Assembly (NCBI RefSeq): GCF_008638345.1
Contig: NZ_VTVA01000016.1
Span: 1-64,000 of the forward strand
DNA from: Pseudomonas saliphila
Lineage (GTDB): Bacteria; Pseudomonadota; Gammaproteobacteria; Pseudomonadales; Pseudomonadaceae
Length of the DNA stretch: 64,000 nt
Reading direction: 5' to 3'
The notes under the pieces were generated by a model that made no database searches, was not told where the DNA came from, and worked only from the letters and a program-made list of their open reading frames with translations. A program made the translations under genes and the position numbers. Below, one piece after another: positions 43,884 to 54,722 of this stretch (position 1 is its first letter; each line of letters opens with the position of its first letter).

Positions 43884-46800
43884 ATGCCACATTTCTTTAT
43901 TGATCGACCGATCTTTGCCTGGGTAATCGCTCTGGTAATCATGCTGGCAGGCGGCTTGGCAGTTCTCACTCTGCCGGTCAACCAGTACCCGAACATCGCA
44001 CCGCCCGCCGTACGGATCTCCGTTAGCTACCCGGGCGCCTCGGCGCAAACCGTGCAGGACACGGTGGTACAGGTTATCGAGCAGCAGCTCAACGGTATCG
44101 ACGGCCTGCGCTACATCAGCTCGCAGAGTAACTCCGACGGCAGCATGCAGATCAATGTGACCTTCAACCAGGGTACCGATCCGGATATTGCCCAGGTTCA
44201 GGTGCAGAACAAGCTGCAACTGGCGACGCCTCTGTTGCCGCAGGAAGTACAGCAGCAGGGCATTCGCGTTACCAAGTCGAGCAGCAATTTCCTGATGGTC
44301 GTCGGCGTCGTATCAACCGACGGCAGCCTGACCCGTGATGACCTGTCCGATTACGTGGTGTCGAACATTCAGGATCCGATCTCACGCACCGATGGCGTGG
44401 GTGATTTCCAGGTGTTCGGCGCGCCCTATGCCATGCGTATATGGCTGGATCCCGCGAAGCTGAATAACTTCGAACTCATGCCATCGGACGTCAGCGCCGC
44501 GATTCGAGCGCAGAACGTGCAGATTTCCTCCGGCCAGTTTGGCGGCTTGCCGGCCGTGCCCGGCCAACAGCTGAGCGCCACCATCATCGGCAAGACGCGG
44601 CTGCAGACGCCCGAGCAATTTCGCAACATTCTGCTGAAGGTCAACAGCGACGGCTCGCAGGTGCGGCTCGAAGATGTCGCTCGTGTCGAAATGGGTTCGC
44701 AAAGCGCGGCCATCACGGCGTTGTATAACGGCATGCCGGCCACCGGGATCGCGGTGAACCTGGCCACCGGCGCCAATGCGCTGGATACCGCCAATGCGGT
44801 GAAGGAGACGATCGCCAGTCTACAGCCGTTCTTCCCCCCAGGGATGGATGTGGTCTATCCGTTCGAAACGGCTCCGGTGGTATCGGCGTCGATCGAGGGC
44901 GTGGTGCATACGCTGTTCGAAGCCATTGTGCTGGTGTTCCTGGTGATGTACCTGTTCCTGCAGAACTTCCGCGCCACGTTGATCCCGACCCTGGCCGTTC
45001 CCGTGGTCCTGCTCGGCACCTTCGGGGTGCTGGCCGTATTCGGTTTCAGCGTGAACATTCTGACCATGTTCGCCATGGTGCTCGCGATCGGGCTGCTGGT
45101 GGACGACGCCATTGTCGTGGTGGAAAACGTCGAACGGGTCATGGAGGAAGAAGGCTTGCCGCCGGTTGAGGCGACCCGCAAATCCATGGATCAGATTCAG
45201 GGCGCACTGGTCGGTATCGGCCTGGTACTGTCCGCCGTGTTCGTCCCCATGGCGTTCTTTGGCGGCTCCACCGGGGTGATCTATCGACAGTTCGCCATTA
45301 CCATTGCCTCGGCGATGACCCTGTCGGTCCTGGTTGCGCTGATCTTCACGCCGGCGCTGTGCGCCACCATGCTCAAGCCCATTCCGAAGGGTTCGCATCA
45401 AGAGAAGCGTGGCTTCTTTGGCTGGTTCAACCGCACCTTCAACCGGGGCGTGAATCGCTATGAAAACGGCGTTTCCTCGATTCTGCGGCGCAAGGCGCCT
45501 TATTTGCTGTTGTACGTGGTGATTGTCGGCATCATGGCGTTTCTCTTCACCCGGGTACCCTCAGCGTTCCTGCCGGATGAAGACCAGGGCGTGCTGTTTG
45601 CCCAGGTTCAGACACCAGCCGGCTCCACCGCCGAGCGTACGCAGGCAACCGTGGACAGAATGCGCGAGCATCTGCTCCAGGAAGAGGGGGATATCGTCAA
45701 TTCGGTATTTACCGTTACCGGCTTCAACTTCGCTGGCCGCGGGCAGAATTCCGCCATCGCCTTCGTCGGTCTCACGCCCTGGGACGAGCGGCCGGATGCG
45801 GAGCAGAGTGTCTTTGCGCTGGCTAAGCGCGCGCAGAAAGAATTCGACACCTATCGCGATGCCAAGGTATTCGCCTTCGCTCCGCCGGCGGTGATGGCCC
45901 TGGGCAACGCTACGGGCTTCAACCTGTTCCTTCAGGACAACGCCGGTGTAGGGCATGAAACCATGATGCAGGCACGCAACCAGTTCCTGGGCATGGCTGC
46001 CGAACACCCTGTGCTCACCTCCGTGCGTCCAAACGGACTGGACGACGAGCCGCAGTATCAGCTGACCGTGAACGATGAACAGGCGCGGGCGCTGGGCGTT
46101 TCGCTCAGTGACATCAACAATACCCAGTCGGTTGCCTGGGGCTCGAGCTACGTCAATGATTTCATTGACCGCGGCCGCGTCAAGCGGGTGTACCTGCAGG
46201 GCGAAGCCGAAGCGCGTATGACGCCGGAGGATCTGGATAAATGGTTCGTACGCAACAATCAGGGTGACATGGTCCCCTTTAACGCGTTTGCTACCGGCGA
46301 ATGGATCTACGGCGCGCCGAAACTGGCACGCTACAATGGCGTGGCGTCAATCGAGATCATGGGCGAGGCAGCTCCTGGTTACAGTACCGGTGATGCCATG
46401 GCTGCGGTCGAAGAGTTGGCTAGCCAGCTCCCACCGGGGGTAGGTATTGCCTGGACCGGCCTGTCCTTCGAAGAGCGGCTCTCCGGGGATCAGGCGCCAA
46501 TGCTGTATGCCCTGTCATTGCTGGTCGTGTTCCTGTGTCTGGCAGCCTTGTATGAGAGTTGGTCGATTCCGATGGTCGTGATCCTGGTGGTACCCCTGGG
46601 CGTCGTCGGTGCGCTGCTGGCCACGCTGGGTCGCGGCCTGTCCAACGATGTGTTCTTTCAGGTCGGCCTGCTCACCACCGTCGGCTTGACGGCCAAGAAC
46701 GCCATTCTGATCGTGGAGTTTGCCAAGGACCTGCATGAGCAGGGCATGAGTCTGGCCGATGCCGCAGTTGAAGCCTGTCGGATGCGACTGCGTCCGATCA

Positions 46801-47033
46801 TCATGACGTCCATGGCATTCACCCTCGGCGTGGTTCCACTGGCCCTGGCCAGCGGCGCGGGTGCCGGCAGCTCCCATGCGATCGGTACTGGCGTCATCGG
46901 CGGTATGTTGACCGCCACCGTACTGGTCATATTCTGGGTGCCGCTGTTCTTCGTCCTGGTGTCGTCGCTGTTTGCTCGCAAGGAGCAGCCCAAGCCGGAC
47001 AGCGAAGCGGCCATTCAGGAGCCTACGCCATGA
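43884..47033 (+). CDS. ttgB: RND multidrug efflux pump (TtgB/MexB-like)
   Basis: A 1049-residue HAE1-family inner-membrane transporter, full length for the family. It has twelve membrane helices, with the proton-relay aspartates in TM4 ([18 protein letters not shown], about residues 400-417) and large periplasmic loops. The N terminus [17 protein letters not shown] is typical of MexB/AcrB. It should export antibiotics, solvents and other amphiphiles from the periplasm and inner leaflet through TtgC. The stop overlaps the ttgC start. Confidence 0.95.
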   Translation: MPHFFIDRPIFAWVIALVIMLAGGLAVLTLPVNQYPNIAPPAVRISVSYPGASAQTVQDTVVQVIEQQLNGIDGLRYISSQSNSDGSMQINVTFNQGTDPDIAQVQVQNKLQLATPLLPQEVQQQGIRVTKSSSNFLMVVGVVSTDGSLTRDDLSDYVVSNIQDPISRTDGVGDFQVFGAPYAMRIWLDPAKLNNFELMPSDVSAAIRAQNVQISSGQFGGLPAVPGQQLSATIIGKTRLQTPEQFRNILLKVNSDGSQVRLEDVARVEMGSQSAAITALYNGMPATGIAVNLATGANALDTANAVKETIASLQPFFPPGMDVVYPFETAPVVSASIEGVVHTLFEAIVLVFLVMYLFLQNFRATLIPTLAVPVVLLGTFGVLAVFGFSVNILTMFAMVLAIGLLVDDAIVVVENVERVMEEEGLPPVEATRKSMDQIQGALVGIGLVLSAVFVPMAFFGGSTGVIYRQFAITIASAMTLSVLVALIFTPALCATMLKPIPKGSHQEKRGFFGWFNRTFNRGVNRYENGVSSILRRKAPYLLLYVVIVGIMAFLFTRVPSAFLPDEDQGVLFAQVQTPAGSTAERTQATVDRMREHLLQEEGDIVNSVFTVTGFNFAGRGQNSAIAFVGLTPWDERPDAEQSVFALAKRAQKEFDTYRDAKVFAFAPPAVMALGNATGFNLFLQDNAGVGHETMMQARNQFLGMAAEHPVLTSVRPNGLDDEPQYQLTVNDEQARALGVSLSDINNTQSVAWGSSYVNDFIDRGRVKRVYLQGEAEARMTPEDLDKWFVRNNQGDMVPFNAFATGEWIYGAPKLARYNGVASIEIMGEAAPGYSTGDAMAAVEELASQLPPGVGIAWTGLSFEERLSGDQAPMLYALSLLVVFLCLAALYESWSIPMVVILVVPLGVVGALLATLGRGLSNDVFFQVGLLTTVGLTAKNAILIVEFAKDLHEQGMSLADAAVEACRMRLRPIIMTSMAFTLGVVPLALASGAGAGSSHAIGTGVIGGMLTATVLVIFWVPLFFVLVSSLFARKEQPKPDSEAAIQEPTP

Positions 47034-48442
47034 AAAAAACGCTATTGAGCGTAGCGCTGGCAGCTACGCTGAGCGGCTGTTCGATGATTCCTGATTTTCA
47101 GCGCCCCGAGTCGCCGGTCGCCGATAGCTGGCCGCAGGGCGCGGCCTATTCGGCCAGCAACAACGAACAGACCGCCGACCTTAACTGGAGTCAGTTCTTT
47201 CAGGATCCGGCGCTGCGAGAGTTGATTGGCGTTGCCCTGGAAAACAACCGTGACCTGCGTATTGCCGCGCTCAACGTGGATGCGACGCGGGCGTTGTACC
47301 GCATCCAGCGCTCAGATCTGTTTCCGTCGATCAGCGCTGACGGTGGCGGCAACCGCAGTCGCACCCCTGCCAGCCTGAATCCGATGGGCGAAGCAGATAT
47401 CAGCAGCCAGTACAGCGCCACCTTGGGCATTGGTTGGGAGCTGGATCTGTTCGGCCGTTTGAGCAGCCTGCGCGAACAGGCTCTGGAAGAGTATCTAGCC
47501 ACCGAAGCGGCTCAGCGCAGTGTGCAGATCAGCCTGATCGCTGCCGTAGCCAATACCTACCTGACCTGGCAGGCCGACCAGGCGCTGCTGGAGATAACCC
47601 GCGGCACGCTGGAAACCTACGACGAGAGCCTGGCGCTGACCCAACGCAGCTTCGATATCGGCGTGGCCTCGTCTCTGGAACTCACCCAGGCACGCACTGC
47701 GGTGGAGACAGCGCGCAGCAGTCTTGCCCGCTATACACGCCTGGTGGCCCAGGACCGTAACGCGCTGGCCCAGTTGCTGGGCCAGCGCCTGCCCACCGAC
47801 AGCGTGCAGCCCATCAACCTGCGATACAGCTACCTGACCGAGTTGCCGGTGGGATTGCCCTCGGAGCTGTTGGTCAATCGGCCGGATATTGTCGAAGCCG
47901 AACGCCGCTTGCGCGGGGCCAACGCCAATATCGGCGCAGCGCGTGCCGCCTTCTTCCCGAGCATCAGCCTGACCGGTGCGGCGGGCAGCGCCAGCAGCGA
48001 TCTGGACGGATTGTTCGAAAGTGGTTCGGATTACTGGAGTTTCTCGCCGAGCATCAGCCTGCCGATTTTCAATGCCGGTCGCCTGCGCGCCAATCTCGAC
48101 TATGCGGAGATCATTCGAGACGCTCGCGTAGCCGAGTATGAGCGCTCCATTCAGGAAGCCTTCCGTGATGTGTCGGATGGCCTGGCTGCGCGAGATACCT
48201 ACGTGCAACAGGTTCAGGCGCAGAGCGATCTTGTCGAAGCCAGTGAAAGCTACTTCCAGATTGCCGAACGGCGGTACCGCACCGGGGTGGACAGCTACCT
48301 GACGCTGCTCGATGCCCAGCGCCAGCTGTTCACCGCGCAGCAACAGTTGATTGGTGACCGTTTGAGCCAGTTGATCAGTGAGGTCGAACTGTTCAAGGCA
48401 TTGGGCGGTGGCTGGCAGGCTGACGCTACCGCCACGCAGTGA
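47030..48442 (+). CDS. ttgC: Outer-membrane efflux channel (TtgC/OprM-like)
   Basis: A 470-residue lipoprotein of the OprM/TolC family. The lipobox LSGC lies near residue 17. Duplicated outer-membrane efflux domains follow, with [20 protein letters not shown] near residues 137-156 and the second-half [17 protein letters not shown] near residue 345. It forms the trimeric duct of the TtgABC pump and could also serve the EmrAB exporter at 16-19 kb. The ATG overlaps the ttgB stop (ATGA at 47030). Confidence 0.94.
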   Translation: MKKTLLSVALAATLSGCSMIPDFQRPESPVADSWPQGAAYSASNNEQTADLNWSQFFQDPALRELIGVALENNRDLRIAALNVDATRALYRIQRSDLFPSISADGGGNRSRTPASLNPMGEADISSQYSATLGIGWELDLFGRLSSLREQALEEYLATEAAQRSVQISLIAAVANTYLTWQADQALLEITRGTLETYDESLALTQRSFDIGVASSLELTQARTAVETARSSLARYTRLVAQDRNALAQLLGQRLPTDSVQPINLRYSYLTELPVGLPSELLVNRPDIVEAERRLRGANANIGAARAAFFPSISLTGAAGSASSDLDGLFESGSDYWSFSPSISLPIFNAGRLRANLDYAEIIRDARVAEYERSIQEAFRDVSDGLAARDTYVQQVQAQSDLVEASESYFQIAERRYRTGVDSYLTLLDAQRQLFTAQQQLIGDRLSQLISEVELFKALGGGWQADATATQ

Positions 48443-48447
48443 TAGCG

Positions 48448-48488
48448 CCCACCTCGCCGGCTTGGCTTAACGCAAAGCCGGCGGTGGG
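48448..48488. terminator. Strong hairpin between convergent ttgC and DUF533 gene
   Basis: CCCACC-T-CGCCGGCTT pairs with AAGCCGGCG-GTGGG around a ten-base loop, just after the ttgC stop and before the convergent DUF533 gene end. No T-run is visible, so it may be a bidirectional terminator or an RNA-stabilising stem. Confidence 0.55.
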
Positions 48489-48512
48489 TGACCTGTCTGA
48501 ACAGTCAGATCA

Positions 48513-49208
48513 TTATGCCGCCGACTGTTCTGCCTGGCGCTCAAGCTCGGTCTTCAGCTCCGGATCCAGCTTCAGTTGCCGCGCCAGCTCGTCCAGATAG
48601 GCGCGCTCCATATAATTTTCCTCGTCCACCATCAGCAGGCTGGCCAGATACATTTCAGCAGCCATTTCCGGCGTACCAGCGGATTTGGCAATCTCGGCCG
48701 GATCCAGCGGTTTGCGTAGCTCCTGGTCAAACCAGCTCTGCAGCTCGCGGTCTTCAGTCAGCTTGATGATCTCACCCTCGATCAATTCCCGTTCCCGGTC
48801 ATCGACATGTCCGTCAGCCTTGGCCGCGCCGATGACCGCGCGCAGAATGGCCTGGCTGTGTTCCTCGACCTGCGGCGGCGGCAGACGATCAACCGTTCGG
48901 GGCTCCACCGCGCTGGTGTTGCCGTTCCGTTGTTGCCAGTTGCCGTAAGCCTTATAGGCGATCACGCCGAGGGCAGCCAGCCCACCATAGGTCACGACTT
49001 TCTTGCCAACCTTGCGCCCCTTCTTATTGCCCATCAGCAAGCCAATCGCCGTACCGCCCAGGGCTCCGCCGCCAACGCCGGACAGTAGGCCGCCCAGCGG
49101 TGAATCGCTGCGCCCGGTTGTTTGCCTGGAGGATGCGGGACCGGTCTGCCCCTGCAGCAGATCGGAGCCGGATTTTAATAGCTGATCGAGCAAACTTTTG
49201 GTGATCAT
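48513..49208 (-). CDS. DUF533 (YebE-like) membrane-associated protein
   Basis: A 231-residue protein of the DUF533/YebE family. The N-terminal 60 residues are low-complexity. A glycine-rich hydrophobic stretch follows (LLSGVGGGALGGTAIGLLMG, about 43-62), then a basic segment KKGRKVGKK, a second hydrophobic helix, and a C-terminal TerB-like helical domain (about 110-225) with ADGHVDDRERELI. The function is unknown; relatives are stress-linked inner-membrane proteins. ATG 49208 has GAGGT. Confidence 0.85.
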   Translation of the reverse strand: MITKSLLDQLLKSGSDLLQGQTGPASSRQTTGRSDSPLGGLLSGVGGGALGGTAIGLLMGNKKGRKVGKKVVTYGGLAALGVIAYKAYGNWQQRNGNTSAVEPRTVDRLPPPQVEEHSQAILRAVIGAAKADGHVDDRERELIEGEIIKLTEDRELQSWFDQELRKPLDPAEIAKSAGTPEMAAEMYLASLLMVDEENYMERAYLDELARQLKLDPELKTELERQAEQSAA

Positions 49209-49436
49209 GAGTAATACCTCGGTATTCACTGGGGTGACACCAGTTGTGACGTCAGGCGCCTACAAGCTGATGGAGAATCGTGATGCTCTGATAGACTCCA
49301 GCGTAGAAGTGCGGTTCAGCGGATTACGTATCTGCCAATTGCCGAATGATGGCATTTTGCCCTAACCTGATGATTGGCTGTGTCAGCTTGCACAATAAAG
49401 TCTAACAATAGCCTGCATCGCATTCAGGATTCCGAG

Positions 49437-51041
49437 ATGATTGATTACAGCAACAAACGCGTGCTGATAGCAGATGACTTTTCCGGCTTTCGTTCCTCAG
49501 TTACCGGGATGCTACGCCAGATGGCGGTGCGGAACGTCGATGCAGTCGCCACCGGTGAAGAGACCCTGGCGCTGTGCCGCAATACGCAGTACGACGTGAT
49601 TCTGCATGACTACAATCTCGGCGAGGGCAAGAACGGCCAACAGGTGCTGGAAGAGCTGCACCATACCAAGCGCATCAGCCCACACTGTATCTTTGTCATG
49701 GTCACCGCCGAAAGCAGCCAGGCGATGGTGATGGCCGCGCTGGAATGCGAACCAGACGCTTATCTGACCAAGCCATTCAACCGCGCCAGCCTTGAGCAAC
49801 GTCTGGATAAGCTGGTCCAGCGCAAAGCCGCCCTCAAACCCGTGCTCGAGGCCGTCAGCCGGAACGATCCGCAGGCGGTGGTCGACGCCTGTCGAACCAT
49901 AACCCAGGAACAACCGCGACTCGCCACGCTATGCCAGCGCTACCTCGCTGATGCGTTGGCGCAGCTTGGGCAGGATGCCGAGCTCGAAACCCTGCTGAGC
50001 GGACTGGTCGGCGACCGGCCGCTGCCCTGGGCGCTGGTAGCGTTGGCCAATCATCTGCGCGCCAGGGGCAAGCTCGACGAAGCCCAGGCGCTGTATGAAA
50101 GGGGTGTTGAGCTGTTTCCCATGCTGCCCGCTCTGTTCGATGGGCTCGCGGCCATACACGACGCACGCGGCGACAGCCTCGCTGCTCAACAATGTCTGGA
50201 ACAGGGCGTGAGAATTTCACCCCACGCGCTCCAGCGTCAGGTGGAACTCGGCAAGCTGGCGCGGCGCAACGACGATTACGCCAAGGCTGCCCGCGCCTTC
50301 CGCCATGCTGTGGGCCTGGGTCGCAACTCCGCCTTCCGCAGCCCGGAAACGCACCTGCAGTTAGCCGCCACCCTGACTGAACAGGATGGCCCAGGCGTGA
50401 TCAACTCAAAGGTGCTGCTCGAGATTCGTCAGACCCTGGCGGAAGTGGATAAGACCTGGAAGGACGATCCAACGCTGATCGCCCGTTCCAATCTGCTGCA
50501 AGGGAGCGCGCTCATCAAAAATGGCCAGAAAAGCGAAGCCGAACGTTACGCGCAGATGGCCAGCGAGCGTCTTGAAGGGTTCGAGGGCAGCCTGGCTCCG
50601 GACACCGTTCTGGATATGGCCCGACAACTGCGCGACCTGGGACGGGCTGACACCGCGGACTCCGTACTGTCCACCTGCGCTGAGATGTACGGTGACGATC
50701 CAGCTATCCTCGAGCAAATTGCCGCACAGACCGACAACCCCGAGATCCTCAAGGCAGGCGAGCAGGCCAAGACGTGCAACCGCGAGGGTATCAAGTGCTA
50801 TCAGCAGAAGCATTTCCCTGAAGCTCTCGAGCTGTTCCGTCAGGCCAGCGCTAGCCAGCCGCGCAATATCAGCTATGCACTGAATACGGCGCAATCGCTG
50901 CTGCAACTGCTCGCACAGACACCCGATGAAGCACTCAAGGCCGAGTGCCTGAGGAGTCTCGGGCAGGCGCACAACATGCCCACTTCCGACAAGCGTTACG
51001 AGCGCTATCAGAAACTGCGCCGGGCGGCTGATGCGCTATGA
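49437..51041 (+). CDS. Response regulator with TPR repeats
   Basis: A 534-residue protein. An N-terminal receiver domain (about 1-125) has the acidic pair in LIADDFSG, the phospho-acceptor in ILHDYNLG near residue 57 and the lysine in YLTKPFN near residue 107. The rest is a long helical array of tetratricopeptide-like repeats (about 150-520). There is no DNA-binding or enzymatic output, so phosphorylation probably controls protein binding through the TPRs. It overlaps the following histidine kinase gene (ATGA at 51038), which is the likely partner. The start is ATG 49437 with AGGA. Confidence 0.88.
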   Translation: MIDYSNKRVLIADDFSGFRSSVTGMLRQMAVRNVDAVATGEETLALCRNTQYDVILHDYNLGEGKNGQQVLEELHHTKRISPHCIFVMVTAESSQAMVMAALECEPDAYLTKPFNRASLEQRLDKLVQRKAALKPVLEAVSRNDPQAVVDACRTITQEQPRLATLCQRYLADALAQLGQDAELETLLSGLVGDRPLPWALVALANHLRARGKLDEAQALYERGVELFPMLPALFDGLAAIHDARGDSLAAQQCLEQGVRISPHALQRQVELGKLARRNDDYAKAARAFRHAVGLGRNSAFRSPETHLQLAATLTEQDGPGVINSKVLLEIRQTLAEVDKTWKDDPTLIARSNLLQGSALIKNGQKSEAERYAQMASERLEGFEGSLAPDTVLDMARQLRDLGRADTADSVLSTCAEMYGDDPAILEQIAAQTDNPEILKAGEQAKTCNREGIKCYQQKHFPEALELFRQASASQPRNISYALNTAQSLLQLLAQTPDEALKAECLRSLGQAHNMPTSDKRYERYQKLRRAADAL

Positions 51042-51742
51042 GCGACCACGACGAGCAGTCCGGCGAAGGGCTCGATTTCTCCACGGTCATTGCCTCAACC
51101 GTGCATGACATGAAGAATTCGCTGGCGATGCTGATGCAGGCGTACAGCGAATCGCTGGCCAGTCTGCCACCGGAACTCAGCGGCAGCCGCGAGCACGGGG
51201 TGATGGAGTACGAATCCCTGCGGCTTAACGGCATGCTGGTGCAAATGCTTGGCCTGTACAAACTGCAGGTCAATCAGTTGCCGCTGCGCCCCGCCTGGAT
51301 CGAACTGGATGATTTCCTCGAGGCGCAGCTGGCGCGTCACAACAACATCCTGCGGGCACGCCACATCAAAGGCAGCCTTGAAGTCGAGGAAGAGGGCATG
51401 CTCGGCTATTTTGATGCGGAACTGGTGGGCTCGGTGGTGGCCAACGTCATCAACAACTCCATCCGCTACGCCCGCTCGGCGATTCAGCTCCATGCCAGTA
51501 TGCGTGACGGCCAGCTATCAATTGCCATCAGCGATGACGGCGAAGGCTATCCTCCTGCCATGATCGAGCGCCAATCAGATTACGTCATGGGCATCGATCT
51601 GAGCACTGGAAGTACGGGGCTGGGTCTGTACTTTGGCGAGCGCATCGCCCGGCTTCATCAACGCAACGGCGTACAGGGTCATATCGAGTTGAGCAATGAC
51701 GGCCCGCTTGGCGGCGGCACATTCCGGATCTGGTTGCCATAG
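51038..51742 (+). CDS. Sensor histidine kinase (short, soluble)
   Basis: A 234-residue cytoplasmic kinase with no membrane segment or sensor domain. The phospho-acceptor histidine is in VHDMKNSLAML near residue 24. The ATPase part has the N box VVANVINNSIRYA near residue 132, G1 SDDGEGYPP near residue 165 and G2 GSTGLGLYFGERIA near residue 188. Coupled to the receiver-TPR gene, it should phosphorylate that protein. Lacking its own sensor, it may receive input from partner proteins. Confidence 0.88.
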   Translation: MSDHDEQSGEGLDFSTVIASTVHDMKNSLAMLMQAYSESLASLPPELSGSREHGVMEYESLRLNGMLVQMLGLYKLQVNQLPLRPAWIELDDFLEAQLARHNNILRARHIKGSLEVEEEGMLGYFDAELVGSVVANVINNSIRYARSAIQLHASMRDGQLSIAISDDGEGYPPAMIERQSDYVMGIDLSTGSTGLGLYFGERIARLHQRNGVQGHIELSNDGPLGGGTFRIWLP

Positions 51743-51906
51743 GCGCTGTTGCCCTTGGCCGCGAATCAGATTGCAGTGTCAAGTCACCCTGGCGCTTGTG
51801 TCTGACGCTTATGATGTATCAACAACGAAACTGTTGGCAGTTTGCAGCACCACCGGCTGCAGCTACTCTCGAGCGTCAGTATTTATGCCCGCCGGAGAAT
51901 AACAAC

Positions 51907-53568
51907 ATGTTCGATCGACACTACGATGTGTGGCCCGACCTGGTACCGCATTTTCTCGATTTGCCCAAGACCAGCCTGTATAGCAATCTCACGGTGTCCG
52001 CCCTGCGCTACCCGGACCATCCGGCGATCCTCTACTACGGTACCGCGCTGAGCTATCGCGAGCTTGAACGTCAGGCAGAAAGCCTGGCCGGGCATCTGCA
52101 GCACAATGGCGTCAAAGCCGGTGACCGGGTACTGCTGTACATGCAGAACAGCCCGCAATTTGTAGTCGGTTTCTACGCAATCCTGCGCGCCAATGCCGTG
52201 GTCGTCCCGGTCAATCCAATGAACCGCCACGCCGAGCTGGAGTATCTGATTACCGATACCGAGGCCGATGTTGCCCTGTGCGGTCTCGAGTTGCTGGACA
52301 ACATCACCGAACTGCTTGATGAAGGATCGCTGCGCCACGTGGTGGTCACCGCCTATGGCGAGTATGTCCGCGAGCCGCCTGAGGTGGAGTTGCCCGACGC
52401 GGTACAGCTGACCGGCTACATTCCCGATAGACCTGGCCTGGTGGCCTGGCAAAACGCCCTCGCGGCTAACCAGGCCCCCGGCCCGCTGACCACCGGCCCG
52501 GATGATCTCTGTGTGATCCCCTACAGCTCCGGTACCACCGGTAATCCCAAGGGCTGCGTGCATACGCATCACAGTGTCATGGCGACCACCGTTTACTGTT
52601 CGGTATGGGGCAACGCTCAGCATCACAGCGTGCAGCTGGTATCGGTGCCGATGTTCCACGTGACCGGTATGCAGGTGTGCATGAACAGTGCGATCTACAT
52701 CGGCGGCACGCAAGTGATGATGACGCGCTGGGACCGCAAGACCGCCGCCCAGTTGATTGAACGGCACCAGATCACCAGCTGGCGGAACATCTCCACCATG
52801 GTGGTGGATCTGCTCTCCGAGCCGACCATCGACCAGTATGACCTGAGCAGCCTGCAATCCATTGGCGGCGGCGGTGCGGCGATGCCCGCTGCGGTGGCCG
52901 CCAAGCTGGAAGGCAAAACCGGGCTGCAGTACTCCGAGGGCTACGGATTATCCGAAACCATGAGCGCCACCCATATGAATCCGCCTCAGGCGCCCAAACC
53001 GCAATGCCTGGGCATTCCAATCATTGGGGTCGATGCCCGGGTAATCAGTGTGGATACGTTGGAGGAAGTCGGCCCCGGTGTAAGCGGCGAGATCATCATG
53101 CAGGGCGAGCAGCTGTTCCAAGGATATTGGCGTCGTGACGAGGCGACCGCTGAAGCCTTCATCGAGCTGGATGGTAAACGCTTCTTCCGCTCCGGTGACA
53201 TCGGCTATTACGACGAGGAGGGCTATTTCTTCCTCGTCGACCGGGTCAAGCGCATGATCAATGCATCCGGCTTCAAGGTCTGGCCAGCGGAGGTCGAGTC
53301 GCTGCTGTACGGACACCCGGCGGTGCAGGAAGTCTGCGTAATTTCAGTACCGGATGAACGCCGCGGCGAAACCGTCAAGGCGATGATTGTGCGCAGTGCA
53401 GGCCAGGAGCAGGTTAGCGCCGAGGACATACTGGACTGGTGCCAGCAGAACATGTCTGCCTACAAATGCCCTAAATTGATCGAATTTACCGAGAATCTGC
53501 CGAAATCCCCTACGGGGAAGATCATGTGGCGTGCCCTCCAGGAACAGCAATGGGAGGCCGCCAGCTAA
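51907..53568 (+). CDS. Long-chain acyl-CoA synthetase (AMP-forming)
   Basis: A 553-residue adenylate-forming ligase. The P-loop-like A3 motif YSSGTTGNPKG is near residue 208. A5 is YGLSETMS near residue 345, A7 FFRSGDIGYYDEEGYFFL near residue 420, A8 DRVKRMINASGFKVWPAEVE near residue 440, and the catalytic A10 lysine is in KSPTGKIMW near residue 540. It activates fatty acids to acyl-CoA for degradation or lipid synthesis. I use the ATG at 51907 with GGAG; the longer frame to 51796 lacks support. A hairpin follows at 53591. Confidence 0.9.
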   Translation: MFDRHYDVWPDLVPHFLDLPKTSLYSNLTVSALRYPDHPAILYYGTALSYRELERQAESLAGHLQHNGVKAGDRVLLYMQNSPQFVVGFYAILRANAVVVPVNPMNRHAELEYLITDTEADVALCGLELLDNITELLDEGSLRHVVVTAYGEYVREPPEVELPDAVQLTGYIPDRPGLVAWQNALAANQAPGPLTTGPDDLCVIPYSSGTTGNPKGCVHTHHSVMATTVYCSVWGNAQHHSVQLVSVPMFHVTGMQVCMNSAIYIGGTQVMMTRWDRKTAAQLIERHQITSWRNISTMVVDLLSEPTIDQYDLSSLQSIGGGGAAMPAAVAAKLEGKTGLQYSEGYGLSETMSATHMNPPQAPKPQCLGIPIIGVDARVISVDTLEEVGPGVSGEIIMQGEQLFQGYWRRDEATAEAFIELDGKRFFRSGDIGYYDEEGYFFLVDRVKRMINASGFKVWPAEVESLLYGHPAVQEVCVISVPDERRGETVKAMIVRSAGQEQVSAEDILDWCQQNMSAYKCPKLIEFTENLPKSPTGKIMWRALQEQQWEAAS

Positions 53569-53590
53569 GCTGTTTGTGCCCGGCAAAAAA

Positions 53591-53620
53591 GCCGACCGCC
53601 CAACGCCTTGGACGGTCGGC
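53591..53620. terminator. Hairpin terminator after the acyl-CoA synthetase gene
   Basis: GCCGACCG and CGGTCGGC form an eight-pair stem just after the plus-strand gene. The tract AAAAAA sits on its left side, so it reads as a complete intrinsic terminator on the minus strand and as a weaker one on the plus strand. It is probably bidirectional. Confidence 0.6.
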
Positions 53621-53788
53621 CTATTACCCTGATATTGCCTTCCGCAACATCGTCCAGAAGCTGCTATTCTCCCGCAAAAGCCCGCTCTAGCACGGGATGT
53701 TCACCATAATCTGTCGCCCGCATGGGTGAATCAATTGCACGTTGATTCCATTACGATACCATCCGCGATTACATAAGGTTAGGTACAT

Positions 53789-54721
53789 ATGGAAATGCTG
53801 ATTGGACTCATCGGCCTTGCGCTGTTGATCGTTGTGTATGTTCGACGTTTTCTGCTTCGCAGGGAAACGCCACCCCTCGCGCCTATTCCCTTCGAAGGTG
53901 AAGTCTATCGGGTTGGCAAGGCGGCAATCACCAGGCGAGCCAATACCGATACCAAAACCAGCGTCGTGGTAGTACATGGCTTTGCTGAAAACTGCATGTA
54001 CTTCAGTCAGTATTATGCAGCGCCCCATCTGGAGCTGATCGCGCTTGACTGCGCGGACTATCATCTGCCCATCGAGAAACAGAAGCCCGTGGCGGCCGAG
54101 TGGACCTTTGTCCCTAAATACCAGCCAGGGACCATTGCCTACGATGCTGCGGTGCTGAACCTGGCAATCGAGCACCTGGTCAGCCATCATTCTCTACGCG
54201 TGCATGGCCACTCCCGCGGAGGCGCCGTCGTGCTGGAAGCCGCACGCCAGCGACCGGATCTGTTCGCTGATGCCGAGGTCATTCTGGAGGCTCCCGTACT
54301 GCCCCAGGCCAAGCCGACTGAATCGATCTCGCCAATCGTCAGCTGGCTCTTACCCTTTTACCTCGTAGCCTGGCAGCAACAACCCGTTTCCGACAAGAAC
54401 CGCAAGCGTTGGGGCCCGCTAGATGACCCGCACAAACGCGCTCTGATCACAGGATTGCCGTTCAATGCCCGGCATGTGTCTACAATGATTACCAATCTCA
54501 AGGATATGGAGTCCTGGGCGGCCTCGACCGGCCTGGAAATCTACCGTAATGTTCGGTGTGGCGCGGTGTTGGTACCAGCCAATGACCGTGTTCTGGATCC
54601 AGCGTCGATGCGCGCCAGTGCCCAACAGGCGGAAAACCTGCAGATCATCGAGATCGAGAATGGCAGTCATTTTGTGACATACGATCATCCGGCATCCATA
54701 CCACCAGTTCCACGGGGCTAG
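53789..54721 (+). CDS. Alpha/beta hydrolase
   Basis: A 310-residue protein with an N-terminal membrane anchor (MLIGLIGLALLIVVYVRRF, residues 3-21) and an alpha/beta-hydrolase fold. VVVVHGFAENCMYF is near residue 51 (oxyanion region), the nucleophile elbow HGHSRGG is near residue 140 (serine), and late Asp/His candidates are in VPANDRVLD near residue 265 and ENGSHFVTYD near residue 290. It is probably an esterase or lipase facing one side of the inner membrane. The trmO gene begins two bases after its stop. Confidence 0.82.
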   Translation: MEMLIGLIGLALLIVVYVRRFLLRRETPPLAPIPFEGEVYRVGKAAITRRANTDTKTSVVVVHGFAENCMYFSQYYAAPHLELIALDCADYHLPIEKQKPVAAEWTFVPKYQPGTIAYDAAVLNLAIEHLVSHHSLRVHGHSRGGAVVLEAARQRPDLFADAEVILEAPVLPQAKPTESISPIVSWLLPFYLVAWQQQPVSDKNRKRWGPLDDPHKRALITGLPFNARHVSTMITNLKDMESWAASTGLEIYRNVRCGAVLVPANDRVLDPASMRASAQQAENLQIIEIENGSHFVTYDHPASIPPVPRG

Positions 54722-54722
54722 T

